Of a DNA stretch of 64,000 nt, positions 32,117-45,016 are shown piece after piece. Where the stretch lies: contig CAJNDS010000382.1 in NCBI GenBank assembly GCA_905221605.1, positions 1 to 64,000 on the forward strand, in the 5' to 3' direction. The DNA comes from Symbiodinium natans (taxonomy: Eukaryota > Sar > Dinophyceae > Suessiales > Symbiodiniaceae). Within the stretch, counting starts at the first letter, position 1. Every line of letters begins with the position of its first letter. The translations under genes were made by a program, and so were the position numbers. The notes beneath the pieces were generated by a model. That model did not search any database and was not told the origin of the DNA. It saw only the letters and a list, made by a program, of their open reading frames with translations.

Positions 32117-33715
32117 CAGCAACACTCATCGCCAACGACCTGCGCGAATCCGGGTGTCCCTTGCAGCCGGCAGTGCCTGAGTGCCTAACTACCCATGGCA
32201 ATCAATGGGATGTGGCTGATTCCGGAGCCTTCGATAGGTGGGGTACCTGTTTTATGCACACCTACGGCCCGAGGCCTCGGCGGCATGAATAGGCTCCTGG
32301 TCTTGTATTAGGCACGATGCCTTGGCCCTAACCGCTGGAGTCACCCCCAGTAACCCCAGCCGAGAGCACCGAAGCCTGATCCACGGCGTTTAATCCATAC
32401 ATTGGACCAGAATTTTATGCAAGTGTTGTACAAACAGGAAAGCCATAGTGTTGGCACTGCTTAGGCAGTATCTACATCTAGATCGATCTATACAAAATGC
32501 CTCCATGCATATGATGGCTTAGTTCAAGTCCTCAACAGCAATCCAACTTGAGGGCACCTCTAGCTCGGCACCGTTTTGGCCAAGGACCAGCATCATTGGA
32601 GCCTTCTTCCTCGCCCGCTGTGAGCACCCGCCTCAGCACAGCCGGGTTCACTCTACTCCCTATATGTGAGCATATATGGACCACAAGCCCTGAGAACGGT
32701 TGGCATGTCCCCAAAGCAGCGGCATCAAAGTCGGATGGCACATGGTTCTCTAAGTCAAGGTCCCCTTCCAGGCACGCATCAGGATTCCCTGTATTTCGGG
32801 TGCCCAAACCAGGACCAGGGTTGTGGACATGGCCTGGCCCACAGCCCCGAAATGTCATCAGCCAGACTCACAAACCCCAAAACCCTATTTCCTGTCGGTT
32901 TAGAGTTTAGGGATATGGGGGTTAGGAGTTCGCGTTTGGGGGGCTTCATTCATCGGACATCGGTTAAGGGTCAAAAGCCCTGTGGGCCAGGTCCCCCTGG
33001 GGGCCAGCTCATCTGCGGGGTTGGCTTGCCTTGCGAGGCGCCCGAGGGCATTGGGGGAGTTGAGGGCTCAGGGTGTAGGTTCATTAGGGCTTGCCAAACC
33101 TCAAGCCCGAGTGGCCAAAGCTGCCCCCAAAGGGGCACTTCCAAGAATCTCTAAGAGTTTGGGGCTTAGGGTTTCGGAAGGGATGTTATTCAGGGCTTCC
33201 TAAACAGGACCCCTTTCAGCCGTTTCATAAGGTCGGCTCTTAGATGGCTCCAGCTGGTACCCATCCCTACCCGGCAATACACCCGTGAACCCTGAACTCA
33301 GGTTAAGGTTGCTTACAACGAGGAAAAAGGTTGGGGGGCCCTATGAAAATTGCTAATTGCGGGCTTCCTTCGGCGTAACAAACCACAACAAGCGGCTGGG
33401 TTGAAGATTCAAGGGTTTAGGTGTTTAGGGTTTAGGAGTTTCTGGGACTGTGGGACTGACAGAAACTCGGGTGTAGGCTCGGCGTACGGCCTTTGTTGCG
33501 GGCTGCGGGCTTCGGTGGGGGTTTTACCGACACCAAATTGTTTAACTCTCAGCCCTGAACACCTAAACCGACACCCCCTTGAGCCAGAACAAACCTCCAG
33601 CCCCTAACCCTTTCCACGCGAACCAGGCATACTTGGCTGCTGCGCCATTGTGGGTCTCGCACCCAGAGTTCCTTTTCCACCCTGGAACACCCTCAGTTTT
33701 GATGCGCCTCAGGCC
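32117..33715. other. Region between the coding-like stretch and the minisatellite
   Basis: 32.1-32.5 kb is unusually free of heptamers. 32.53-32.91 kb is open on both strands (120 and 108 codons) with no decisive signature. A short frame near 33091 (AKPQARVAKAAPKGALPRIS) looks exon-like. G-rich words follow at 33410-33440. Confidence 0.35.
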
Positions 33716-36700
33716 CAGCAAGGGGCCAGCTGATGCTGATGATGCTCGCCCGGCACCCTCAGTCCCAGCAAGGGGCCAACTGATGCTGATGATGCTCGCG
33801 CCTCAGGCCCAGCAAGGGGCCAACTGATGCTGATGATGCTCGCCTTTGCCGGGCGCCTCAGGCCCAGCAAGGGGCCAACTGATGCTGATGATTCTTGCCC
33901 TTGCCGGGCGCCTCAGGCCCAGCCAGGGGCCAGTTGATGCTGATGATGCTCGCCCGGCACCCTCAGTCCCAGCAAGGGGCCAACTGATGCTGATGATGCT
34001 CGCGCCTCAGGCCCAGCAAGGGGCCAACTGATGCTGATGATGCTCGCCTTTGCCGGGCGCCTCAGGCCCAGCAAGGGGCCAACTGATGCTGATGATTCTT
34101 GCCCTTGCCGGGCGCCTCAGGCCCAGCCAGGGGCCAGCTGATGCTGATGATGCTCGCCCCACCCTCATTCCCAGCAAGGGGCCAACTGATGCTGATGATG
34201 CTCGCGCCTCAGGCCCAGCAAGGGGCCAACTGATGCTGATGATGCTCGCCTTTGCCGGGCGCCTCAGGCCCAGCAAGGGGCCAACTGATGCTGATGATTC
34301 TTGCCCTTGCCGGGCGCCTCAGGCCCAGCCAGGGGCCAGCTGATGCTGATGATGCTCGCCCGGCACCCTCAGTCCCAGCAAGGGGCCAACTGATGCTGAT
34401 GATGCTCGCGCCTCAGGCCCCGCAAGGGGCCAACTGATGCTGATGATGCTCGCCTTTGCCGGGCGCCTCAGGCCCAGCAAGGGGCCAGCTGATGCTGATG
34501 ATGCTCGCCCTTGCCAACTGATGCTGATGATGCTCGCGCCTCAGGGGCCAACTGATGCTGATGATGCTCGCCTTTGCCGGGCGCCTCAGGCCCAGCAAGG
34601 GGCCAACTGATGCTGATGATTCTTGCCCTTGCCGGGCGCCTCAGGCCCAGCCAGGGGCCAGCTGATGCTGATGATGCTCGCCCGGCACCCTCAGTCCCAG
34701 CAAGGGGCCAACTGATGCTGATGATGCTCGTGCCTCAGGCCCAGCAAGGGGCCAACTGATGCTGATGATGCTCGCCTTTGCCGGGCGCCTCAGGCCCAGC
34801 AAGGGGCCAACTGATGCTGATGATTCTTGCCCTTGCCGGGCGCCTCAGGCCCAGCCAGGGGCCAGCTGATGCTGATGATGCTCGCCCTTGCCGGGCGCCT
34901 CAGGCCCAGCAAGGGCCAGCTGATGCTGATGATGCTCGCCCTTGCCGGGCTCAGGCCCAGCAAGGGGCCAGCTGATGCTGATGATGCTCGCCCTTGCCGG
35001 GCGCCTCAGGCCCAGCAAGGGGCCAGCTGATGCTGATGATGCTCGCCCTTGCCGGGCGCCTCAGTCCCAGCAAGGGGCCAGCTGATGCAGGGCCAGCTGA
35101 TGCTGATGATGCTCGCCCGGCACCCTCAGTCCCAGCAAGGGGCCAACTGATGCTGATGATGCTCGCGCCTCAGGCCCGGCAAGGGGCCAACTGATGCTGA
35201 TGATGCTCGCCTTTGCCGGGCGCCTCAGGCCCAGCAAGGGGCCAGCTGATGCTGATGATGCTCGCCCTTGCCGGGCGCCTCAGGCCCAGCCAGGGGCCAG
35301 CTGATGCTGATGATGCTCGCCCGGCACCCTCAGTCCTAGCAAGGGGCCAACTGATGCTGATGATGCTCGCGCCTCAGGCCCAGCAAGGGGCCAACTGATG
35401 CTGATGATGCTCAGGCCCAGCAAGGGGCCAACTGATGCTGATGATGCTCGCCTTTGCCGGGCGCCTCAGGCCCAGCAAGGGGCCAGCTGATGCTGATGAT
35501 GCTCGCCCTTGCCAACTGATGCTGATGATGCTCGCGCCTCAGGCCCAGCAAGGGGCCAACTGATGCTGATGTGCCGGGCGCCTCAGGCCCAGCCAGGGGC
35601 CAACTGATGCTGATGATGCTCGCCCTTGCCGGGCGCCTCAGGCCCAGCAAGGGGCCAACTGATGCTGATGATTCTTGCCCTGCCGGGCGCCTCAGGCCCA
35701 GCCAGGGGCCAGCTGATGCTGATGATGCTCGCCCTTGCCGGGCGCCTCAGGCCCAGCAAGGGCCAGCTGATGCTGATGATGCTCGCCCTTGCCGGGCGCC
35801 TCAGGCCCAGCAAGGGGCCAGCTGATGCTGATGATGCTCGCCCTTGATGCTGATGATGCTCGCCCGGCACCCTCAGTCCCAGCAAGGGGCCAACTGATGC
35901 TGATGATGCTCGCGCCTCAGGCCCAGCAAGGGGCCAACTGATGCTGATGATGCTCGCCTTTGCCGGGCGCCTCAGGCCCAGCCAGGGGCCAACTGATGCT
36001 GATGATGCTCGCCCTTGCCGGGCGCCTCAGGCCCAGCAAGGGGCCAACTGATGCTGATGATTCTTGCCCTGCCGGGCGCCTCAGTCCCAGCAAGGGGCCA
36101 ACTGATGCTGATGATGCTCGCCCTTGCCGGGCGCCTCAGGCCCAGCCAGGGGCCAGCTGATGCTGATGATGCTCGCCCTTGCCGGGCGCTTCAGGCCCAG
36201 CAAGGGGCCAGCTGATGCTGATGATGCTCGCCCTTGCCGGGCGCCTCAGGCCCAGCCAGGGGCCAGCTGATGCTGATGATGCTCGCCCGGCACCCTCAGT
36301 CCCAGCAAGGGGCCAACTGATGCTGATGATGCTCGCGCCTCAAGCCCAGCAAGGGGCCAACTGATGCTGATGATGCTCGCCCTTGCCGCGCCTCAGGCCC
36401 AGCCAGGGGCCAGCTGATGCTGATGATGCTCGCCCTTGCCGGGCGCCTCAGGCCCAGCAAGGGGCCAACTGATGCTGATGATTCTTGCCCTGCCGGGCGC
36501 CTCAGTCCCAGCAAGGGGCCAACTGATGCTGATGATGCTCGCCCTTGCCGGGCGCCTCAGGCCCAGCCAGGGGCCAGCTGATGCTGATGATGCTCGCCCG
36601 GCACCCTCAGTCCCAGCAAGGGGCCAACTGATGCTGATGATGCTCGCGCCTCAGGCCCAGCAAGGGGCCAACTGATGCTGATGATGCTCGCCTTTGCCGG

Positions 36701-37695
36701 GCGCCTCAGGCCCAGCCAGGGGCCAACTGATGCTGATGATGCTCGCCCTTGCCGGGCGCCTCAGGCCCGGCAAGGGGCCAACTGATGCTGATGATTCTTG
36801 CCCTGCCGGGCGCCTCAGTCCCAGCAAGGGGCCAACTGATGCTGATGATGCTCGCCCGGCACCCTCAGTCCCAGCAAGGGGCCAACTGATGCTGATGATG
36901 CTCGCCCTTGCCGGGCGCCTCAGGCCCAGCCAGGGGCCAACTGATGCTGATGATGCTCGCCCTTGCCGGGCGCCTCAGGCCCAGCAAGGGGCCAACTGAT
37001 GCTGATGATGCTCGCCCGGCACCCTCAGTCCCAGCAAGGGGCCAACTGATGCTGATGATGCTCGCGCCTCAGGCCCAGCCAGGGGCCAACTGATGCTGAT
37101 GATACTCGCCCTTGCCGGGCGCCTCAGGCCCAGCAAGTGGCCAACTGATGCTGATGATGCTCGCCCGCACCCTCAGTCCCAGCAAGGGCCCGACTGATGC
37201 TGATGATGCTCGCCCTTGCCGGGCGCCTCAGGCCCAGCCAGGGGCCAACTGATGCTGACGATGCTCGCCCTTGCCGGGCGCCTCAGGCCCAGCAAGGGGC
37301 CAACTGATGCTGATGATTCTCGCCCGGCCCAGCAAGGGGCCAACTGATGATGCTCGCCCTTGCCGGGCGCCTCAGGCCCAGCCAGGGGCCAACTGATGCT
37401 GATGATGCTCGCCCTTGCCGGGCGCCTCAGGCCCAGCAAGGGGCCAACTGATGCTGATGATTCTTGCCCTGCCGGGCGCCTCAGTCCCAGCAAGGGGCCA
37501 ACTGATGCTGATGATGCTCGCCCTTGCCGGGCGCCTCAGGCCCCCTTGCAACTGATGCTGATCGCCCTTGCCGGGCTCAGGCCCAGCAAGGTGCCAACTG
37601 CTCGCCTTGTTGGGTCCCTCAGGCCCAGCAAGGGGCCAACTGATGCTGATGATGCGCGCCTGTTCAGTCTGATGCTGATGGTGCTAGGCGAGCCA
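33716..37695 (+). repeat. Large minisatellite array of about 55-bp units
   Basis: About 75 tandem units built around CTGATGCTGATGATGCTCGC and GCCTCAGGCCCAGCAAGGGG. Unit types differ in the linker: a full 55-bp type with CCTTGCCGGGCG, a 50-bp type with CCGGCACCCTCAGTCC, a 44-bp type lacking the linker, and a variant with GATTCTTGCCC. They recur in a fixed order that gives a higher-order period of about 204 bp in the left part (for example 33846, 34050, then 34574, 34778). Units near 37540-37690 are diverged and truncated. Open frames here are artefacts of a repeat that contains few stops. Confidence 0.97.
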
Positions 37696-38137
37696 GTTGC
37701 GCCCGACAAGGCAAGCTTTATCGGCCTTTGCTGAGCGTGAGGGGGTCATAGCCTTTCACCACCAACAAGGGCCAACTTTCCGGCAGGCTTCGTGTTGGGG
37801 GTTCCGCATGGTTCCACGGTGCGAGCAATAACTGCTTTCAATATGCTCCCCATCCAAGGTTAAATATCGTTGTGACAAATCGTTCGGATCATCTGGCAAT
37901 CGGGATGTTTAGGCTTCTTTGTTCCGCGAGGCTTTCAGATGGGACCTTCTGGACCTTCTGGAACTGAACCTCTCCGCCCCTGAAAAGCTCTAGGTCATTA
38001 CCCCGGATCACCCCTGCCCCTCCAAGTGCCCTTTAACGAGATGCCCAATATCCCTCCCATGATTTGGGGTTCGGGGTGTAGCTGATCGCTGTCAGGATGT
38101 TGCTTAAGATTTAGGGCTTACTCGGGTCCTGTCTGAG
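37696..38137. other. Non-repetitive flank of the minisatellite
   Basis: Mixed sequence without heptamers up to about 38050. GTTGCTTAAGATTTAGGGC begins the telomere-like style again. No supported exon. Confidence 0.4.
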
Positions 38138-38215
38138 GCTACTTCGTGGGGATCATCGCGCTGCCACTCGCAGACAGCATCTCCATCTATAGTGCACTTG
38201 GGACCAGCAGCAAGA
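38138..38215 (+). CDS. Candidate exon with a transmembrane-like segment
   Basis: After GTCTGAG the frame reads YFVGIIALPLADSISIYS then ALGTSSK. It is hydrophobic and membrane-like. The frame remains open to TAG at 38261. The 3' border and the gene it belongs to are unknown. Confidence 0.4.
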
Positions 38216-41200
38216 TACCGTTTTTTTGTTTTATGAGGGACTTCTTCTTGTCTGCAAAATAGGTTCCCTGCAGGCCGGGGGACGACGTCAGCTCAGAATT
38301 GCCCAAAAGTAGGGGAAGTCGAAGCAGGCTTTCAGGGGGCTGCAGGTTTTGCCTCAGGGCTATGAAGGGCTCCAGAGTTTGGGTCTAGGGCTTTTTCAGG
38401 CTTGGGCTTAGGATTTAAGGTTTCTTTTGGACGCCCGTTGCCTAAACTTCACACCCCGAGTCTTAAACCCTGACCTGAACTAGTTTGCAGGGATCTCTTT
38501 TGCAGCCCGACGCGGGGCACGTGACGTGGTTCAGGGTTTTGTGGCTTGGCGGTTTAGGGTTTTGTTTTTGGTCTGTTACCCAAACCTTGACTCCCATTTT
38601 ATTCTACCCAAACTCTCAAACCCAAGGTCAAACCCATCTTCGCTGCACTACTTGGTGATCCCGGCAGCAGATATGGGAGCTGTTTCAGGGGTTCAAGGTT
38701 TGGGGTTTTTGAGTAGGGAGGGACGACTCCTCCCCTCTTGACACGCCGTCTAAAGCATGCTGTGCATTCTTGGTTTCCTTTCCTAAACATCGACCCTAGA
38801 AGTCTAAAAGCCGTAAGCCCCCAACAGCCCAATAACCCTACAATCCTAAAGCCCATTCGCCTTGCAACCCCCCACAACACGAAAGACCCGAAACCCTACA
38901 CCCCATAATGATCAAGCATTTTTGCGGGCTCGAGGTGGGACGAATTTTGCTAGCATGCACTGTCCACTCTTTGATGGATTTGGCGGGGCGAGGTGCTCCT
39001 GTAGGTTTGCAAGCTTTAGAGTTTTCAGGACGTGAGGGCTACTAGGAGTTCAAGCTCTGGGTATACAAGTACGTTCAAGTCAAAGCTTACCCCACAACCC
39101 CTAACCCCAAACATTCCTCCTAAAGCCCGAATCCCAAAAAGCCACACAAGGTGCATGTGTGCTCGGTGAAGCTCTCGGCTTCATTCACGTCTTCGCCACA
39201 GGCTCTGAAGTTTGAAAACTAAAAGGGGCTGACCTGCCTTCCCCACCTACTTTGTGCTGGAACGGAAACTCCCCGAAATGCGGGACTGCGATTGGATATC
39301 TAGGAATGTGGTTGAACCGCCTACTCCTCGGACATCACCTGATTGTAACTTAGGGACTGAAATGGACAAATTACATGAAGCCTACTCTTGGGATGATGTA
39401 CCCTCGACCACGCACATCGGCCATAAACCCTCTTAGGGTTGATTTAGTCCCGCTTGAGCGGCAGCACCCAGAAAAAGAGCTCCAGCGCAAGGGGGTGTCA
39501 TGGAGGGGCCGAAAACCCCCCAAAAAATCCTCAACCTTTCGCCCCCTAGCCCCCCTGAGCCCTTAACAACATGCCTACTGCGTCCCCGAAGGGCTTTCTT
39601 TGGTGGGCTGCGTCCTGGTTGCCAAGGACCTGCTATTGAGTTACAATTGCGCACGATTTGTATCGGGACTTCGAGGGTCAGACATGAAACATTCTAAGCC
39701 CCTAAACCCTAAACCCTAACCCCTAAACCCTGAACCCTACCCATAAACCCTGCCCCACAGCCTTATGAGGAGCAGCTACCTGGGTCACACGGGGTGTTGT
39801 TTGCCGTGTTCGGAAGCCTGGCAGTGTCTCAGCCAGCTGCACTTTGTCCAAGGGTGGGCCCTGAACCTTTCAAGCCCCAACCTCTAAGCTGCTTATTAAA
39901 GCTAAACCCCCACGCTCCGGGGACCTTAGAGAGATCTTCTTTGTCTGGTTGTGATTTGGGGTTTTTTGGTGTTTGAATCTTCACGTTCTTCTTTCCTTCC
40001 AAGCTTGTAAGTGCAATAGTCCCCAGGACGAGGCCGCCAGCCACCACTCGTCGAAGCACGAGGAGATTTGCAGTTGGGGTTCAGGGTTCCAGGGTTCAGG
40101 ATTATACGGTTTCGGGTTCCTAAACCCTCAAGAGCTGAAACCTTCAGGGCTTACAGTTTAGGACTTGGGGTCGCCCAGGATATAAGGGGATGCACCTCCA
40201 AGACGGGGTCGCAGACCACATTGGGGTTGATCTAAACCTTCAGGCACTGAAATCCCTAGAGTGAAGAGCATACTTCAATGCATGCCCTGAAAGGGTCCAC
40301 TATTTTGCTCAGCCTCCATATGCGTGTGGGATGGGTGCCCATACGACAACCGCATGCCGGATGCTTAATAAAAGTAGTCCGAGCCCTTTGAAGCCCGATG
40401 AATCCAGGGGGCTGCTCCAGCTTAAGGCTTGTGCCTTTTGCGGCTTAGGGCTTCTGGGGTTCTTCGGTCTTAGTGTTTCGGGTTTACGGCTTAAGGGTCT
40501 TACAGCCTGAGTTCCAGCTACAGCTCACCACAGGATCCTATATACATATATATATATATATATATGTGCATATCTAAAGGGCCTGCTGGAATTCTTCTTA
40601 ATTAGAACTTTCCCCCAGGATCTCTATCTCGACCCGACCTTGGCAGTGGTTGTGCTGCTGCAGCCTGGCTGTGATTCTAAGTTCTAGGTTCCCCTAAGCT
40701 GCAAATCCCGAACCCTGGACCCGAGAAGCGCTTAAGGGCTTCAGATCCAAGGTGGCTTGAGGGTTTTGGGGGTTGAGGACCCCTAGGCTTTAGGAGTCTG
40801 AGGGCTTATGGCTATGGGCTTCGGGTCCAGGAGTTTAGGGGCTTGGCCGAAACTCTGGTTTGGGGGCCTAGGGCCCCGGGTCCCCAGCCCCCCGCGCAAG
40901 CTTACCCCAGACTCCATGGGGCAATCAATGCACCTGAAGCGCTCGAGGCTGAAAAGCAACTTCAGGCCCCAACAAACCCACATGAAGGGCACTGATAGGA
41001 CCCCGCAGCCTTTTTTGAGTTTTGGTGAGGTTTTTGATGATGTAGGGTTCAAGGTTCTGGGCTTGGATCCTAAAAACTCAACCCTCAGCCCTCACCTCGA
41101 AACCTTCGTGCTTTTCCTCGCCTGCAAACCTCGGCAGCCGAGGTTTGCAGCACTCTTTGCCGCGGGGACGAGCATCTCCACCCGGAAAGTGATGGCAGGC

Positions 41201-42278
41201 CTGGGATCGGGGTTTTACTTCAGGGTTTTGGGGTTTAGGGTTTCTAGGGTTTAGGGTATTAGGTTTAGGGTCTTCAGGACTTGGGGCTGAATGGGTTATG
41301 ATTCCTTTGCTTTCCTGTAATATAAAACTTTGCATGTGGGGGTTTTAAGGGCCAGGTTTTGGGTTCTAAGTGTATGGTCGCCTTTGAGAGGGTCCATCAT
41401 GACAAGGAGCCTCATCTTCGGGCGCCCAGAATCGGGCCATAGATTCAGAGGACTGCCCACTTGGAGTTCGAGGTTCACGAGTGCTTAGGGCTAGTATATT
41501 CTTATGGGCCCTTAAAGTAGTATAAAATATTGGGCCCGTTGTGAATGCCCAAAAGTTATATTAAAAGCGCGTGTCATTGCATTCCTTGCCTTTTAATAGA
41601 AATCTATATTGTCTTTTAGTATATTATTTCCGGGACTCCGGGAGGACAATAAAGGGGTGAAAAGAAGTATATTATAAGGGCGTGCGAATCAAGGACTTTG
41701 AGCATGCACGCCTACATAATACTATAAAAGGTTAAAAGGCTAAATACTTAGTGTGTGAACCCACACATTCATACTATGAACGAAACGGGCCTCATTAGGG
41801 TTTAGGGTTTGGGGTGTAGGTAAAGTACCACTGTGGCCTGGCTTCGGTACTAGAGAATCGCAGGTAGAACCGAACTCGCCACAAACTTTCAAGCATTTTT
41901 GGGGGAATTCCGGCGTGAGGTCCGCGGTTTGCAGCCTGGTTTTAGGTTTGGAAAACTTGGTGGTTTATATGAAAATCCAGGTGCCGAAGCTTGAAATTTA
42001 CAATTCCGGGTTGACCCGCGATTCCTTGAAAAGCCTTTTGGGTCCCAGAGTCCTTGGGTCCTAGCCTACAAAACCCCCCAGCATCCCCAAGGCCAACACC
42101 CTAACCCCCCAGCATCCCCAAGGCCTGGACTGGAAAACCCTAAACCCCCTAAACCCCCCAAACACCAATGGCGCCCACACTCGATCCGGACTCCCAAAAG
42201 CCCCAAGCTTGCTCCCCCTGAACCCTGAGGCCTAAACCGCCCCCCCTCCCAATCGCCGAAGGCCCTAAACCCTCCCAG
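38216..42278. other. Long heptamer-rich region with few exons
   Basis: Alternating G-rich words (38520-38580, 38690-38710, 40440-40490, 41220-41280, 41800-41815) and C-rich words (38880-38900, 39080-39130, 39700-39760, 42060-42160). An AT microsatellite lies at 40541-40565. An AT-rich island at 41500-41760 contains several TATTATA-like words. A weak exon candidate at 40027 (DEAASHHSSKHEEI) follows CCCCAG. Confidence 0.4.
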
Positions 42279-42340
42279 GCACCACGGTGCGGGCCGAGGT
42301 CCCAGTCTGGTACTTCTGCTTCATGGCACCTTGCGCCGCA
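42279..42340 (+). CDS. Exon with a short hydrophobic segment
   Basis: After CCTCCCAG the frame reads TTVRAEVPVWYFCFMAPC before a GT donor (CGCA|GTTTTT). C-rich heptamers precede it (42130-42275) and G/T-rich words follow, fitting the strand switch. The gene is unidentified. Confidence 0.5.
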
Positions 42341-43013
42341 GTTTTTGTTTTGGGGGGGGGAAGGGGAAGGGTTGTGACGTCTTCGGGCGGCCTCGGTTTT
42401 CGGGTTTTGTGCGTTTCGTTTTAGAGCCGTTTTCGGGTGTTGGGTGTTTCGTTTTAGGGTTGGAACAAGAATGGTTGGCCTAGGGTTTAGCATTGCGGGG
42501 TTTAGGGTTTTTCGGCTTGAAGGTTTAGACGGGGCTAAGGGGTTGGATACTGTAGGGGTTATTTCCCAAAAAGACGGGGGCGCGGGCCCTTAGATACCCC
42601 AAACTACGATACCCCAGGGTTCAAGTCCGTCGTGGCTAGGGCTTGAGAAGAAGGGTCCTTAGGAGGAGGAGGAGGAGAAGGAGGAGGAGGTAGTTTCCAG
42701 AGTATGCGGGGGAACTCGCAGCTTCGGCTGAACCCAAAACCGGAGACCCTGAACCCCAAAACCTTCAAGCACCAAAAAACCTCTCCAACCCCTCCGACGC
42801 CGGCCCTTTGGTGAGCCTCAGCAAGCCTGAACAGCCGAAGGGCTCCTGGACCCCTCTTGCCGAGCAAAAGTCCACCCCAAGCGGCTGCATTGCAACCATT
42901 CCCCCGAAAAAGGCGACTTGAGCTTTCGGAGCGCAACAAACGGGTCCGAGACCATCATGAACCTTAAGCCGCCAAAAGTCCTGCAAAACCGCCTCCTTTA
43001 CAAGGGCTCTCAC

Positions 43014-43056
43014 CCTACGTATCACCCTACGTATCACCATACGTATCACCCTACAC
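43014..43056. repeat. Short ATCACCCTACGT tandem repeat
   Basis: CACCCTACGTAT recurs three to four times with one A-for-C change. The unit is 12 bp. Confidence 0.9.
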
Positions 43057-43390
43057 CCTGGAGCCGAAAGCCTACTTCTCGCTGTGCTCCCTGAATCCTC
43101 GAGCCCAGGACTTGCTTCTGCTGGCTGCGGGGGGGCCCAGGATCCTGTCCCAGCTTCGAGTCTCAGAGTTCGTTGTTGGGGGCTTTCAGTGTTTTTTCTT
43201 TCTTTTTTTTCGTGTTTGTGTGCGTCGGCTTCAGTCTTGTGATTAGTTTTTGCAGGTTCGGGGTTTTGGGCTTCGGAGACTTTCCCCTTCAACCCTGAAC
43301 CCACGCAGCCCCAGAGTCCCAAGCTTTCCCCCCACAAGCACTAACCTCGCCAAAAGACCTCCAGATACTCTGAACCCTAAACCCTAAACC

Positions 43391-43552
43391 ATGAGCCTTG
43401 TTGGGCCTTGGGGCGTGCTGCGGCGGCACGCAGGGCTCGCTAAAGCCTTGCTGTCATGGGGCCCTCAGCCGTTGAAGTCTGCTGGACCAAACACCATGAC
43501 AGTTTGTAACTGTAGCTGTGATGAGTACGCAGATGTTTTGGAGGCTGATGAG
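43391..43552 (+). CDS. First exon of a probable membrane protein gene
   Basis: The ATG at 43391 follows a CCCTAAACCCTAAACC run. The frame reads MSLVGPWGVLRRHAGLAK, ALLSWGPQPLKSAGPNTM, TVCNCSCDEYADVLEADE and stops at a GT donor (GATGAG|GTGTTT) on a complete codon. The basic, acid-free first 26 residues could be an organelle-targeting sequence. It joins in frame to the exon at 43622. Confidence 0.5.
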
Positions 43553-43621
43553 GTGTTTAGGGTTTCAGCTTCAGGGTATTGAGAAGACTGCGAAGGCCCT
43601 TGAGCAGCCCGTTGCTCCAAG

Positions 43622-43710
43622 GTGCTGACGCCCCTTCTCGCCGGCACGTCCTTCGCGCACCGACCGGCCAGCATCACTTGGCGGCATCTTCTCAGTGGCT
43701 CGGCCCCAGA
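43622..43710 (+). CDS. Second exon of the probable membrane protein gene
   Basis: After GCTCCAAG the frame reads VLTPLLAGTSFAHRPASI then TWRHLLSGSAPE. It starts on a complete codon, matching the previous exon. The 3' border lies somewhere before C-rich intron words start at about 43720. Confidence 0.5.
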
Positions 43711-44121
43711 GAAAGGCTTGCCCCTAAAGCCTGAAACCCTCCGACGCGCAAGCCCTCCACCCCCTAAAGTCCCCAAAGCCCTCAAGCCCACAACCCTAAA
43801 CTACTAGAGCCATTACACTTAAAGGCCTACTCTCACAACCTTCAGGGTTCGGTGAAGGATTTCAGAGCCTCGGGGGCGGCGAGCTGCGTCCGAGGCTTCT
43901 TGGGAGTTTGGTTAAGCTTCGGGTCTTTGTGGGGGGGGGGGGGTACTGTCGGCCTCAGCGTTTGGGGTTTAGAAGGTTCGTAGGGTCCAGGGCGTAGGGT
44001 TACAGGCTTACGGGGTTTAGGTTTTCGTTCCCATCTTTCACCTGCTGCTGGTGGCGAGGGTTGAGGGCGAAGGAGTTGACAGGGTTTAGGGTCCGCCAAA
44101 CATTCGCCTTTCACTCTTCAG

Positions 44122-44374
44122 AACCTTCTCCCAAATGGGTGGTGCGGGTTCTTTGTCCAGCGTGCGGATACTGATCCGCAAGTTGGAAATGCTGGCTGGC
44201 TACAAAACACAGCCATGTGGGGCGGGCGATTTTCGTGCACTCGACCACTCGACACGACTGCTCTGGCGCCTGCTTCCCTGTGCGACTACCAGTGCTTGCA
44301 TCCAAGAAGCTCAGGACCGAAGTATTCGAGCCCTACGGGATTTGCTGGCAGGGAGAAGAGGAATTCGAGGATGA
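44122..44374 (+). CDS. Long exon with helical domain
   Basis: After CTCTTCAG the frame reads TFSQMGGAGSLSSVRILI, RKLEMLAGYKTQPCGAGD, FRALDHSTRLLWRLLPCA, TTSACIQEAQDRSIRALR and DLLAGRRGIRG, with TGA at 44372. It is the longest convincing exon in this gene. It is amphipathic and helical; the layout is loosely reminiscent of peroxisomal membrane proteins, but no motif confirms it. Splicing probably occurs before the TGA. Confidence 0.6.
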
Positions 44375-45016
44375 CCCTGTTTTACTATGACTACAGCACA
44401 AGCGAGGGTACTTATCCATTATCCCCCAAAGGGCTTCAGACTTCAATCCTTGAAGCTCGATGAACCCCAACAACCCTAAAGCCCCGAGCCACATAAACCT
44501 CGAAGCTCTCGAGCCCTGGGAGCCCTGAAGCGCTAAGACCCTGCAAGCCCTACAAGCCCCTGAAGCCCTATCAGCCCTCACAAAAACCCTAAGGGTCTAA
44601 ACCCGGAGGCCCCAAAACCCCTCAAACCCAAGGCGTCCTGGGCGTCTCAGTCTTTTCCGAGCCGCGGCGGCAAGGGCTGTTGTGGTTTCGGGGTCCTCCT
44701 TGGGATGTTAGGTTTCAGGGCTTTAGTGTTGAAGGGGTCTTCGGGTGTGTAGGGAGATATGGGGATAGAGCAAGAGGCTGACTTTCTTGAGCTTCGAGTC
44801 CTTGGCCTCGAGGGGTCTAGGGGCTTAGGGCTGCAGAGGGGCTCGGGTTCAAGGCTTGTGCTTCTTTAAGGGCACCTTTAGAGTTGAGCGGGTTCTTGTT
44901 TGGGTCTTTAGTGGGGCTTCCAAGTGAGGTCTGAAGAGGCTTCAGTTCTCACCCTGCACTTCACGGGCGGCTTGGGGCCTCGGTTGTTAGCCTAACACTG
45001 AGCCATCATCCCCCAG

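Noticed and set aside
32532-32910. Gene on either strand
   Set aside because: Both strands are open for over 100 codons with no splice border, motif or composition that favours one.
33716-37695. CRISPR-like array
   Set aside because: Units are directly adjacent variants of one another with no unique spacers, and the genome context is eukaryotic.
33846-37734. Many 60-120-codon frames (MPGASGPARGQ.. , GPADADDARP..) as repeat proteins
   Set aside because: They arise only because the minisatellite unit has few stops; they overlap in several frames and on both strands and begin at arbitrary unit positions.
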